Shown: in pieces, positions 1-7,044 of the stretch
Layout: every line of letters begins with the position of its first letter
How positions within the stretch are numbered: position 1 is the stretch's first letter
Source of the DNA: Candidatus Subteraquimicrobium carltonvillense
GTDB taxonomy: Bacteria; Actinomycetota; Aquicultoria; Subteraquimicrobiales; Subteraquimicrobiaceae
DNA: 8,233 nt
Assembly: GCA_002339355.1 (NCBI GenBank)
Contig: DDKQ01000085.1
Coordinates: 1-8,233, forward strand
Direction of reading: 5' to 3'
Translations under genes and position numbers: made by a program
The notes under the pieces: generated by a model
Databases searched by the model: none
What the model saw: only the letters and a program-made list of their open reading frames with translations
What the model was told of the DNA's origin: nothing

Positions 1-17
1 GGGGGTTAACACTATGG

Positions 18-47
18 TCGGGGTGAAGTGCTCCGAAAACACCCCGA
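18..47. repeat. Short perfect hairpin, left edge
   Basis: TCGGGGTG at 18-25 pairs perfectly with CACCCCGA at 40-47 around a 14-nt loop. Neither strand has a T-run after the stem, so it does not look like an intrinsic terminator. It lies just outside the part of the left long repeat that can be matched in this window. It may belong to a longer form of that repeat, but the right copy is cut off before the matching position. I see no gene in positions 1-82. Confidence 0.45.
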
Positions 48-82
48 AGAACGCTGTCGCGTCTACGGGGCAGGCGCAGTTG

Positions 83-255
83 CGGCCGTTTACCCCGTTG
101 GCGAGTGAAGCGAGTCCTTCGGGGCCGCTCGGGTCTCGCTCGCTACAAAACTGTGAATGCTTAAGAAGTTTTCATAGGCGAGGCTCCGACACTTTCTTAA
201 GCGCTTACCCCTCCCTCGAATGTCTGAAGTGTCAACCTAACTCGTTAATAGCCCA
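83..255 (+). repeat. Left copy of a ~172-bp inverted repeat flanking the operon
   Basis: This 173-nt stretch is the reverse complement of 8062-8233. I count four differences: G159 versus A, G203 versus A, C233 versus A (all in left-copy sense), and one extra C at 236/237. The distal 76 bp (83-158) are identical. The match stops at 255/256. The repeat has two internal stems: 159-169 with 191-202 (GCTTAAGAA-type arms, one bulge) and 109-117 with 131-140 (AGCGAG/CTCGCT core, one mismatch). It ends 36 bp downstream of the alr stop codon. I recognise no coding capacity or known RNA family. It is probably a dispersed intergenic repeat, and a role as terminator or processing site is possible but not shown. 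Confidence 0.9.
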
Positions 256-291
256 CATCACTCTATTTAGTGCATACCAAAAGTTTCACCA

Positions 292-1413
292 TTAGGCAAT
301 ATAGATCCTTGGCACCCTTTTGCCTATCATGCACACGATCTCATAATTGATGGTTTCCAGGATATTCGCGAGTTCATCCGCTGATATTTGATCGCCCCCC
401 TGCTCACCGATGAGCGTTGCCTCGATTCCTGGTCTTACCACGGGGATATGTCTCACATCGACCATGAGTTGATCCATGCAGATATTGCCGACCACGGGTG
501 CCCTCCGACCTTTTATTAGCACATGGCTCTTATTGGATAAAAGTCTGGTATATCCATCCCCATATCCTAGAGGAAGAACAGCGAGGGTTGTCTTCTTCTT
601 TGCACGATATGTGAGCCCATAACTCACACCTTCTCCAGCCGAAAGAGGTTTAACGAGGGAAACAAGGGCTTTAAACTGCAAAGCTGGGGCTAGATTGATC
701 TTTCCCCGCGTGGCTGGGGAGGGGTGCAAACCGTACATGGCTATTCCCACCCTGACCATATCCAGGTGAGTCTCGGGGAAAAGTATGGTAGCCGCACTGT
801 TTGCCGCATGCTTTATGGGGATATTGAAGCCCCTTTTTCTCAGATCGGACAGAAGGTTCATGAATCTCTCCAACTGTAGCTTCGTATATTCATTTTGCAC
901 CTGATCGGCCATCGCGAAGTGAGTAAATATACCCTCAACTTCAAGATATGGTAGAGTTTTGAGAAACTCAAGGAATTGAGGTATCTGATGCGGGAAAAGA
1001 CCGAGACGATTCATGCCAGTATCTACCTTTACATGAACTTTAACTTTTTTATCAGCCTCTCGGGCTTTCGAGGAAAGTTCCTCCGCTATCTCCCTGGAGC
1101 AGATAGTGGGAATGAGATCATATTTCACGGCAATTTCACCAGCAGATGGTGGAATTTCACTTAAGATATGGATGAGGGCTTTTATGCCTGCCTTGCGTAA
1201 CTCCAATCCTTCCTCGACTAATGCCACACCAAGCCGGTGTACTCCACTTTCCAACGCCACCTGAGCGACCTTCACAGCTCCATGACCATACCCATCGGCT
1301 TTGACCACGGCCATAAACATGGTTTTTGATCCAATGAGGGTCTTTAGAACCTTGATGTTCTCGCCAATTGCCTTTAGGTTTATTTCCACCCAGACCGGAC
1401 GCCTGTACCCCAT
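292..1413 (-). CDS. alr: Alanine racemase
   Basis: This is a cytoplasmic PLP-dependent enzyme that interconverts L- and D-alanine, supplying D-Ala for the peptidoglycan stem peptide. The 373-residue product is of normal family length. The N-terminal TIM-barrel half carries the PLP-binding motif VVKADGYGHG, with Lys38 as the Schiff-base lysine. The motif MVRVGIAMYGL closes the barrel. The C-terminal beta domain carries GVSYGLTY, whose first Tyr is the expected second catalytic base, followed by GYGDGY, GNICMDQ and the terminal RVPRIY. I chose the ATG at 1413 because GAGGTG lies just upstream (1417-1422) and family homology begins at RPVWVEIN. A GTG at 1443 would add ten unconserved residues. 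It is the last gene of the cluster here, separated from nnr by a 322-bp non-coding gap, so it may have its own promoter, although I could not identify one. Confidence 0.95.
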   Translation of the reverse strand: MGYRRPVWVEINLKAIGENIKVLKTLIGSKTMFMAVVKADGYGHGAVKVAQVALESGVHRLGVALVEEGLELRKAGIKALIHILSEIPPSAGEIAVKYDLIPTICSREIAEELSSKAREADKKVKVHVKVDTGMNRLGLFPHQIPQFLEFLKTLPYLEVEGIFTHFAMADQVQNEYTKLQLERFMNLLSDLRKRGFNIPIKHAANSAATILFPETHLDMVRVGIAMYGLHPSPATRGKINLAPALQFKALVSLVKPLSAGEGVSYGLTYRAKKKTTLAVLPLGYGDGYTRLLSNKSHVLIKGRRAPVVGNICMDQLMVDVRHIPVVRPGIEATLIGEQGGDQISADELANILETINYEIVCMIGKRVPRIYIA

Positions 1414-1486
1414 TTTCACCTCTACATTTGCATAAAATAACACACCTTATCTACTACATGGTATTAATCGCAGACGTTGGTTGCCG

Positions 1487-1532
1487 CTTGCAGAGCAAGT
1501 GTGAGCGACAGCGTCGCCCCGACTCGTCGGGG
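1487..1532. repeat. Three consecutive short hairpins
   Basis: Three small perfect stems follow one another: CTTGC/GCAAG at 1487-1491 and 1495-1499, GCGAC/GTCGC at 1505-1509 and 1513-1517, and CCCCGAC/GTCGGGG at 1517-1523 and 1526-1532. The second and third share one base, so they cannot both form completely. No T-run follows on either strand. The density of stems suggests a structured RNA or a repeat element rather than random sequence, but I recognise no family. Confidence 0.5.
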
Positions 1533-1544
1533 AGCAGCTGCGGC

Positions 1545-1575
1545 AAATTGACTTGAGCGGTGCGGATGTCAATTT
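1545..1575. repeat. 8-bp perfect inverted repeat in the nnr-alr gap
   Basis: AAATTGAC at 1545-1552 pairs with GTCAATTT at 1568-1575 around a 15-nt loop. The arms are AT-rich and the loop GC-rich. The spacing would suit either an RNA hairpin in the alr leader or a dimeric regulator's operator. It lies about 130 bp upstream of the alr start, which I judge too far for a ribosome-site switch. Confidence 0.45.
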
Positions 1576-1657
1576 CACACTGCAACAGTAAGAGCAGTCC
1601 CAAGCGAACCCCAAGCTCAAGGGCGCCCTTTGTTTTATTCACAACCAAGAATTATAA

Positions 1658-1690
1658 CCCGCCCGCCATCGCTTGGCTCAGGCAGGCGGG
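1658..1690 (-). repeat. REP-like GC-rich hairpin downstream of nnr
   Basis: Ten-base arms at 1658-1667 and 1681-1690 (CCCGCCCGCC against GGCAGGCGGG) enclose a 13-nt loop. On the minus strand, the sense of the nnr transcript, the single mismatch becomes a G-U pair, so all ten positions can pair. It starts about 45 bp after the nnr stop. No T-run follows, so it fits a repetitive extragenic palindrome or an mRNA 3'-end stabiliser better than an intrinsic terminator. Confidence 0.6.
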
Positions 1691-1735
1691 ATGTCCCAAC
1701 AATATAAGTGTTACCAATGTGCATAGACATTGCAA

Positions 1736-3277
1736 CTACATACTGCCTACTACCAATTTGATGGCTTTGGGCAAATAATCTATCAAATCGGAAGCGATTA
1801 GACAATACGGAGTGACATCTTCGGCTGCTAAATCCCCCGCTAAACCGTGGATGTAAGTTGCCAAAACGGCAGCATTATAGGAGGTCATTTCCTGGGAGAG
1901 AAAACCACCAATCAGTCCGGTGAGTACATCTCCGGTGCCCGCGGTGGCCATACCCGGATTTCCCGTGGGAACGATCGTGGATTTCTCCTCACAACTGACG
2001 ATGGAGCGTGCTCCCTTGAGAACCACTACAATATTCCACAAAGTGGCAGCGCGCTTGGCAAATCCCAATCGGTCACTCTGCACTTCGTCGGCAGTAGTTT
2101 TAAATAATCGGGCAAGTTCTCCCGGATGAGGAGTAATGATTGTGGGAGTCGAGCGTTTTGCAAGTATCTCAGTCGCGTCGACGAGGGCATTTAATCCATC
2201 GGCGTCCAAAACCAAAGGACATGATGCACTTGCAACGAGCTTACGCACCAGATGAACCGTACTCTCATTTAAGGACAAACCCGGTCCCATGACCAAAACA
2301 TCAAAGACCTTTAAAAGCTCATTAATCTTATCAAAAGCTCCTACATCGAGGCTTCTGTGAGGCGTTTCGGGAAGAGGTATCGTCATAACCTCCGTAAGCT
2401 TCTGCTCAAAAATGGGATTTAAGCTTTGTGGTATCCCCAGAGTTACAACACCTGCCCCGGACCTCAAAGCCGATAAGCTTGTCAAAGTCGCTGCTCCAGT
2501 CATCCCCAGCGAGCCAGCGATAACTAAGACTCGGCCACACTCCTTCTTGTGGACATCGACCTCCCTGCCGGGAAGAAAATCCTTTATCTCCCCGATGGAG
2601 GGAAGGGTGGTCGTGCTCACCCCTTTGACAATTTCTAAAGGTATTCCGAGATCGACCAGTTGCAGATCGCCAACAAAATTTGCTCCCGGATATATCACCA
2701 ATCCCACCTTGAGGCAAGTGAAAGTAACGGTCTTATCCGCAACCACACATTCCCCGTGAACGTGCCCACTATCAACTTCTAAACCGGAGGGAACATCCAC
2801 GGAGATGACCGAGCGGGCAGTTCGGTTGATTATCTCTATTACTTTACTTGTGAATCCCTTCACCGCTCCCTTGAGACCTATACCAAAGATGGCATCTATG
2901 AGTAAATCGGCTCGACTTAAGGAGGCTTCAAAATGGCTCAAGGTATTAGAATCCAAAACTTCATATGGAATGGAAAGAGCGTTTAAAGATCGGAAGGCAT
3001 CGAATGCATCCTCGGAAAGTTCTTCATGGGAAGCTAACCCAAAGATCATGACCTTCACGCCAGCTTTATGAAGAAAGCGAGCGGCTACGAATCCATCGCC
3101 CCCATTATTTCCCTTCCCACAAACGACAATGACCTCTCCTCGTCGGGAAACCATTTTCAAGACTTCCCTGGCCACTGCCTCCCCAGCTTTTTCCATGAGG
3201 ATACGAGTGGATATCGCCAGTTTTCGGATGGCTTCCTCCTCAATCTGCTGCATCTCTTCGCCAGTTACGATGTACAA
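1736..3277 (-). CDS. nnr: Bifunctional NAD(P)H-hydrate repair enzyme (epimerase + dehydratase)
   Basis: This 513-residue two-domain protein repairs hydrated NADH and NADPH. The N-terminal YjeF_N epimerase domain (about 1-215) interconverts the R and S hydrates. It shows GNNGGDGF at 56-63, DAIFGIG at 128-134 and SVDVPSG at 159-165. The C-terminal ribokinase-like domain (about 235-508) dehydrates the S form using ADP or ATP. It shows RVLVIAGS, GPGL at 331-334, DADGLNAL at 358-365, TPHPGEL at 382-388 and NPGMATAGTGD ending at Asp450, the expected catalytic residue. The TTG start fits the family N-terminus (VTxxEMxxIE) and has a GTGAGGA ribosome site at 3282-3288. It overlaps the end of acpS by 13 nt, suggesting translational coupling. 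An ATG at 3253 is possible but would cut the conserved N-terminus. Confidence 0.95.
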   Translation of the reverse strand: MYIVTGEEMQQIEEEAIRKLAISTRILMEKAGEAVAREVLKMVSRRGEVIVVCGKGNNGGDGFVAARFLHKAGVKVMIFGLASHEELSEDAFDAFRSLNALSIPYEVLDSNTLSHFEASLSRADLLIDAIFGIGLKGAVKGFTSKVIEIINRTARSVISVDVPSGLEVDSGHVHGECVVADKTVTFTCLKVGLVIYPGANFVGDLQLVDLGIPLEIVKGVSTTTLPSIGEIKDFLPGREVDVHKKECGRVLVIAGSLGMTGAATLTSLSALRSGAGVVTLGIPQSLNPIFEQKLTEVMTIPLPETPHRSLDVGAFDKINELLKVFDVLVMGPGLSLNESTVHLVRKLVASASCPLVLDADGLNALVDATEILAKRSTPTIITPHPGELARLFKTTADEVQSDRLGFAKRAATLWNIVVVLKGARSIVSCEEKSTIVPTGNPGMATAGTGDVLTGLIGGFLSQEMTSYNAAVLATYIHGLAGDLAAEDVTPYCLIASDLIDYLPKAIKLVVGSM

Positions 3278-3660
3278 GTATCCTCACCCCCACCCATGGC
3301 GAGAGCAAAGGCAATGGCACTTTCCTTGCTAAAGGAAAGGCTGATGAGAATATCTGAGGCTCCCTTTTCTTCGGCTATTGAAGCTGCCTTCCCTTTCAAT
3401 CGAACGAAGGGCTTCCCAAAAGAATCTCGACAGACTTCAACATCCGTCCACTTTATCCCCCTAAGACCCGTTCCCAAAGCCTTCAGAACAGCTTCTTTAG
3501 CTGCGAAACGCGCTGCAAAATGAAGGTGGGGTCTTAACCGACTCTGGCAATATTCCTGTTCCTGGAGGGTAAACAGTCTGGATAGAAGACGGGGATATTT
3601 TTGGATGACCCTTCCCATGCGGTGAATTTCCACGATATCCACACCGATTCCCTTCACCAT
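3265..3660 (-). CDS. acpS: Holo-[acyl-carrier-protein] synthase
   Basis: AcpS transfers 4'-phosphopantetheine from CoA to the conserved serine of acyl carrier protein, activating it for fatty acid synthesis. The 131-residue product is of normal length. GVDIVEI at 6-12 contains the metal-binding Asp8, and RFAAKEAVLKALGTG at 51-65 contains Glu56 and the conserved lysines. FGKP at 81-84 is also typical. The C-terminal motif, usually ISH followed by a small residue and KE, reads SLSFSKE at 107-113, so the conserved His is replaced by Phe110. The ATG start has GGAG a few bases upstream. Its end overlaps nnr, an acpS-nnr(-alr) order common in Gram-positive bacteria. The family assignment is secure, but the effect of the His change is unknown. 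Confidence 0.93.
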   Translation of the reverse strand: MVKGIGVDIVEIHRMGRVIQKYPRLLSRLFTLQEQEYCQSRLRPHLHFAARFAAKEAVLKALGTGLRGIKWTDVEVCRDSFGKPFVRLKGKAASIAEEKGASDILISLSFSKESAIAFALAMGGGEDTCTS

Positions 3661-3740
3661 GTACTCTCCAACCTTTTTAATTCTTAAGACTAGTTCCCAA
3701 ATTTTAACTTTGCCATTTGTCGCTCGTCACATCGTCTCTC

Positions 3741-3764
3741 GCCCATACGGGCGCCCGTCTGGGC
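3741..3764. repeat. 24-bp near-perfect GC-rich palindrome
   Basis: GCCCATACGGGC at 3741-3752 is followed directly by GCCCGTCTGGGC at 3753-3764. The two halves are reverse complements apart from one position, so the sequence can fold into a tight hairpin or cruciform. It is flanked by two copies of GTCGCTCG, which could be chance or the footprint of an inserted element. No T-run follows on the transcript strand, so terminator function is not supported. Confidence 0.65.
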
Positions 3765-3784
3765 GTCGCTCGAAAAATATGATC

Positions 3785-3812
3785 GCGAGTTGAGTTACGA
3801 GAGTCGAGGGTC
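3785..3812. repeat. Degenerate 7-bp tandem repeat in the glmS-acpS gap
   Basis: Four consecutive heptamers can be read: GCGAGTT, GAGTTAC, GAGAGTC and GAGGGTC. All share a GAG/CGAG core, and the last two differ by one base. The array ends 10 bp from the glmS stop codon. It is short and diverged, so chance similarity cannot be fully excluded, but another heptamer array occurs in the neighbouring glmM-glmS gap. Confidence 0.45.
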
Positions 3813-3822
3813 GTTTTCTAAC

Positions 3823-5607
3823 CTATTCGACGGTGACGCTTTTTGCTAGATTCCGAGGTCGATCGGGATCGATCCCCTTAGAAACTGAAATATAATAAGC
3901 AAACAAGTGTAAAGGGACTATGCACAAGATGGGGGAAAGTAATGGATTAACAGCTGGGATATTTAAATCACCGCCTTCCGAAACCAATAAAACAGTAGCA
4001 TTTCTGGCTTTTGCCTCTTCAATATTGCTCTCCATCTTTGAAGCGAGATCATCATTTGGCGAGATAGCAACGACTGGAACACCTTCCTCTAAAAGAGCAA
4101 GAGGTCCGTGCTTTAATTCACCAGCGGGGTATGCTTCTGCATGCACGTAACTGATCTCTTTAATCTTTAGTGCACCTTCTAACGCGGTGGGATAGTTAAG
4201 GCGCCGACCGATGTAGAAGAATATGTTCTTGTCTGCAAGATTCTCTGCCAATTTCCTGATTTCTCTTTCATCACTCAAGATTTGACCGATCTTATCGGGG
4301 ATTTCCTTTAAATCGCTTAAAATTTCTTCCACAGATTCGTCATTGATTTTACCCCTCTCCTTGGCGAGGAATAAACTCAATAGAGTGAGTGAAACCAATT
4401 GCCCAATGTAAGCTTTTGTGGATGCAACAGCAATTTCAGGTCCCGCATATATGTAGACATTATCATCCGATAGTCTTGTCAAAGTGGAACCAACAACATT
4501 TACTACGCTCACCACGCGCGAATTTCTTCTCTTGGCCTCTCTTGCACATGCAATGGTGTCCGCCGTTTCACCTGACTGAGAAATAGTGATTACCGCACAA
4601 TCTTCATATAAGGTATTTGCTGTAGAATATCTAAACTCTGATGCCATTACCGCCTCAGAGGATATTCCAAATCTTTCCAAGAGATATTTTCCTATCAAGC
4701 CTGCATAAGCTGCGGTACCACATGCGACAAAATATATTCTTTTAAAATGGGCTAACTTTTTCGCAACTTCTTTTATTTCCTTAACTCCTTTTAATGCGTT
4801 TTTAGCGGCATAGGGTTCCTCAAAAATTTCTTTTAGCATGAAATGCTTATAACCCGCCTTTTCTGCTTCTCTGATGTCCCATTCTATGATCTGCGTTTCT
4901 CTTTCCACCTGGGCTCCGGTTTTTAGATCCTTAATTACCACGGAATTCTTCCTAATAATTCCATAATCAAAATCTTGGAGAATTATGACCCTTTTAGTTT
5001 CTGGAAGAACAGCTGGAATATCAGATGCCACAAAATTTTCATTTTTCCCTAAACCGACGATGAGTGGGCTTTCCTTTCTTGTTATAAGGATTTTATCTGC
5101 TTCAGTTGGTGTGATGGCAGCAATGGCGAAACTACCCTTTAGTTTCTTGATGGCTTCTATAAATGCAGCTTCAAAATCACCGGTGTAGAATTCTTCGATT
5201 AGATGCGGAATTACCTCTGTATCGGTTTCTGATTCAAATTTATGACCTTTCCCTATTAATTCTTGTTTCAGATGTTTATAGTTTTCGATTATTCCATTAT
5301 GAACGACTACAAATTCCTCTTTGCAATCCGTGTGCGGATGTGCGTTCTTCTTAGAGGGCACACCATGCGTTGCCCAACGACAGTGCCCCATGCCCAGGCT
5401 GGAGTGAATTTTCGTTCGGTCACAAGTCCTTAACATCTCCCCTTCAATCTCCTCGACCCTACCCTTGTTCTTCACCACGAACAATCCTTCCTTATCGACA
5501 ATGGCTACGCCTGCAGAATCGTAACCTCTATATTCTAAGCGTTTGAGCATATTAAAAAGGACATTCGATACATTTCTTCCTCCAATGTAACCTGCTATTC
5601 CGCACAT
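3823..5607 (-). CDS. glmS: Glutamine--fructose-6-phosphate aminotransferase (isomerizing)
   Basis: GlmS makes glucosamine-6-phosphate from fructose-6-phosphate and glutamine, the first committed step to UDP-GlcNAc. The 594-residue product begins MCGIAGYIG, which exposes the catalytic Cys2 after Met removal. The class II glutaminase domain shows RWATHG at 77-82, NAHPH at 88-92, HNGIIENY at 103-110 and ETDTE at 127-131. Two SIS domains follow, with CGTAA at 296-300, SQSGET at 343-348, GPEIAVASTKA, and HAEAYPAGELKHGP from 489. The C-terminus DPDRPRNLAKSVTVE is typical. I chose the ATG at 5607 because Cys must be residue 2 and GGAGG lies 5 nt upstream. A longer frame from 5649 would bury the catalytic cysteine. 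The 83-bp gap to glmM contains no recognisable glmS ribozyme. Confidence 0.97.
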   Translation of the reverse strand: MCGIAGYIGGRNVSNVLFNMLKRLEYRGYDSAGVAIVDKEGLFVVKNKGRVEEIEGEMLRTCDRTKIHSSLGMGHCRWATHGVPSKKNAHPHTDCKEEFVVVHNGIIENYKHLKQELIGKGHKFESETDTEVIPHLIEEFYTGDFEAAFIEAIKKLKGSFAIAAITPTEADKILITRKESPLIVGLGKNENFVASDIPAVLPETKRVIILQDFDYGIIRKNSVVIKDLKTGAQVERETQIIEWDIREAEKAGYKHFMLKEIFEEPYAAKNALKGVKEIKEVAKKLAHFKRIYFVACGTAAYAGLIGKYLLERFGISSEAVMASEFRYSTANTLYEDCAVITISQSGETADTIACAREAKRRNSRVVSVVNVVGSTLTRLSDDNVYIYAGPEIAVASTKAYIGQLVSLTLLSLFLAKERGKINDESVEEILSDLKEIPDKIGQILSDEREIRKLAENLADKNIFFYIGRRLNYPTALEGALKIKEISYVHAEAYPAGELKHGPLALLEEGVPVVAISPNDDLASKMESNIEEAKARNATVLLVSEGGDLNIPAVNPLLSPILCIVPLHLFAYYISVSKGIDPDRPRNLAKSVTVE

Positions 5608-5612
5608 ACAAA

Positions 5613-5617
5613 CCTCC
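5613..5617 (-). promoter_or_regulatory. Ribosome binding site deciding the glmS start
   Basis: A GGAGG sequence on the minus strand ends 5 nt before the ATG at 5607. This supports the start that places the catalytic cysteine at residue 2. The upstream in-frame ATG at 5649 lies next to an AT-rich stretch and heptamer repeats and has no comparable site. Confidence 0.85.
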
Positions 5618-5656
5618 ACCCTCAAATTCCAGAATTTTAAATTTTTCATTTACGGA

Positions 5657-5684
5657 ATATCGACTATACGCTATCGTCTATCGA
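5657..5684. repeat. Degenerate 7-bp tandem repeat in the glmM-glmS gap
   Basis: Four adjacent heptamers read ATATCGA, CTATACG, CTATCGT and CTATCGA on the plus strand, with consensus CTATCGN. They fill most of the short gap between the glmM stop and the glmS ribosome site. The array is clear by eye, but individual units differ by one to three bases. Confidence 0.55.
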
Positions 5685-5690
5685 CTGCCT

Positions 5691-7025
5691 TTACGCGAGT
5701 TCTTTCTCTATTACGGCTGCGATTTCGTGGGCGATGGAGTTTGCTTCCCCCTCATCTTCGCTCTCCACCATGACCCTTACCATGGGTTCAGTGCCCGAAG
5801 CACGGACCAAAACCCTCCCTCTACGCTTAAAACTCCCTTCGGCTGCTTTGATCGCCCTCTTTATCCGTTCCGACTTGTTCAAATTTTCCTTGCGAGCCAC
5901 ATGGACGTTCAAGAGCACCTGGGGGAATCGAGTCATTACCTTCTTCAATTCGGAAAGCCTCTTGCCCGTATCCCTCATCACAGCCATGAGTTGTAAAGCG
6001 GTGACGACGCCATCGCCGGTTGTGTTAAGGTCTAAGAATATTATGTGTCCCGATTGTTCACCGCCCAAAGATATCTTATTTGCAAGCATCTCCTCCAAAA
6101 CATAGCGATCTCCAACCTTGGTTTTGATCACCTTGATCCCATGTCCCCCCATGGCAAGATCAAAACCCATGTTTGTCATAATGGTGGTGACAACGGCATT
6201 ATTTGGCAACTCGCCCAGCTTTTTGAGGTGAATGGCGCAGATGGCCATGATGAAATCACCGTCAATCATATCCCCCGTTTCGTCTACCGCAATTACTCTA
6301 TCCCCATCACCATCGTAGGCCAATCCCAAATCCACATTATGGGATCTCACGATTTCTTGAACATACTGAGGATAGGTGGAACCACAATTTAAATTGATGT
6401 TGAGTCCATTCGGACTCGCACCGAAGGTCAAAACCCTTGCCCCAAGCTCATGCAGGATCAGGGGGGAAGTTTGATGAGTGGACCCATTTGCACAGTCCAA
6501 GGCAATCTTAAACCCCTCCAATGCACCTGGGATCGTGTTTACGGCGTAATTCACATAATGCTCGATCGCGTCATCAATTTGAGTGATCGTTCCAATCCCA
6601 GCCGCCTTTGGTCTCGATTTCGAACCAGATTTTATTAGAGCTTCGATCTCTCTCTCCATCTCGTCGGAAAGCTTGAACCCATCTGCATCAAAAAATTTTA
6701 TCCCATTATATTCCACGGGATTATGAGAGGCGGAAATAACCACACCAGCGTTTGCTCCAAGAAATCTAGTTAGGAAGGCGATGGCGGGAGTGGGTATCAC
6801 TCCCACCTTCATAGCATCGGCTCCGCTACAGCAAATTCCAGAGATGAGTGCACTCTCAAGAAGATCACAAGAGATGCGCGTATCCTTCCCCACCACAATT
6901 TTCCCTTTTTTTCCCCTTGGAGTCAGAAAGGATGCTCCCGCCTCCCCCAATTTAAAAGCTAACTCAGGAGAGAGATCTTCATTGGCTATGCCCCGGACAC
7001 CATCGGTACCAAAAAGTCTACCCAA
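5691..7025 (-). CDS. glmM: Phosphoglucosamine mutase
   Basis: GlmM converts glucosamine-6-phosphate to glucosamine-1-phosphate, the step after GlmS on the way to UDP-GlcNAc. The 444-residue product matches the family length. It shows FGTDGVRG at 5-12 and the phosphoserine loop ISASHNP at 97-103, with Ser100 as the expected phosphorylated residue. The metal-binding loop DGDGDR at 238-243, the sugar-binding GGEQSGH at 321-327 and the phosphate-binding RASGTEP at 408-414 are all present. I chose the TTG at 7025 because it gives the canonical start MGRLFGTDGVRG and has AAGGAGG 5 nt upstream. A TTG at 7046 would place that ribosome site inside the gene. A terminator-like hairpin lies just upstream, so transcription from rpsI may be attenuated. 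Confidence 0.96.
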   Translation of the reverse strand: MGRLFGTDGVRGIANEDLSPELAFKLGEAGASFLTPRGKKGKIVVGKDTRISCDLLESALISGICCSGADAMKVGVIPTPAIAFLTRFLGANAGVVISASHNPVEYNGIKFFDADGFKLSDEMEREIEALIKSGSKSRPKAAGIGTITQIDDAIEHYVNYAVNTIPGALEGFKIALDCANGSTHQTSPLILHELGARVLTFGASPNGLNINLNCGSTYPQYVQEIVRSHNVDLGLAYDGDGDRVIAVDETGDMIDGDFIMAICAIHLKKLGELPNNAVVTTIMTNMGFDLAMGGHGIKVIKTKVGDRYVLEEMLANKISLGGEQSGHIIFLDLNTTGDGVVTALQLMAVMRDTGKRLSELKKVMTRFPQVLLNVHVARKENLNKSERIKRAIKAAEGSFKRRGRVLVRASGTEPMVRVMVESEDEGEANSIAHEIAAVIEKELA

Positions 7026-7030
7026 AGGAA

Positions 7031-7037
7031 CCTCCTT
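7031..7037 (-). promoter_or_regulatory. Strong ribosome binding site for the glmM TTG start
   Basis: AAGGAGG on the minus strand is followed by 5 nt and then TTG at 7025. This near-perfect match to the 16S rRNA 3' end, at ideal spacing, decides the start and may compensate for the weak TTG codon. It begins only 7 nt after the T-run of the upstream hairpin. Confidence 0.85.
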
Positions 7038-7044
7038 TAAATTC

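Larger units (their letters stand above)
1414..1735. other. Hairpin-rich intergenic gap between nnr and alr
   Basis: This 322-bp stretch has no credible gene, although neighbouring genes in the cluster are close together or overlap. It holds three small hairpins in a row at 1487-1532, one at 1545-1575, a GGGCGCCC palindrome near 1621-1628 and a longer GC-rich hairpin at 1658-1690. A 64-codon minus-strand reading frame crosses the hairpins but starts at a TTG without a clear ribosome site and has low-complexity, unfamiliar sequence. The stretch looks like inserted intergenic repeat material. It must also contain the 5' leader of alr, with the alr ribosome site at 1417-1422. Confidence 0.6.
3661..3822. 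other. Non-coding gap between glmS and acpS with repeats
   Basis: The 162-bp gap separates the glmS stop from the acpS start. It holds a 24-bp GC-rich palindrome at 3741-3764 and degenerate 7-bp repeats at 3785-3812. The octamer GTCGCTCG occurs on each side of the palindrome (3719-3726 and 3765-3772). The acpS ribosome site lies at the 3661 end. I see no gene and no intrinsic terminator with a T-run, so co-transcription across it is possible. Confidence 0.6.

Noticed and set aside
230..235. Consensus -35 hexamer TTGACA on the minus strand in the left repeat
   Set aside because: No acceptable -10 hexamer lies 16-18 bp downstream, and the right copy has TTTACA at the equivalent position. It is probably chance.
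14..295. Plus-strand 93-codon reading frame at the left edge
   Set aside because: Most of it lies in the non-coding inverted repeat, there is no clear ribosome site and no recognisable domain, and its end overlaps the alr stop. The right repeat copy contains only a fragment in a different frame.
1454..1648. Minus-strand 64-codon frame between nnr and alr
   Set aside because: It starts at TTG without a good ribosome site and runs through several hairpins. The product has a leucine run and no recognisable features, so it looks like a by-product of the repeat-rich DNA.
2406..2759. Overlapping frames of about 100 codons on both strands inside nnr
   Set aside because: They are shadow frames of a clearly conserved nnr domain, with no independent start signals or recognisable products.
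3785..5684. Heptamer arrays considered as CRISPR-like repeats
   Set aside because: The units are 7 bp with no spacers and no cas genes are present.
5608..5690. Possible glmS ribozyme or riboswitch upstream of glmS
   Set aside because: The gap is only 83 bp, is mostly heptamer repeat plus the ribosome site, and lacks the length and pseudoknot potential of the known ribozyme.
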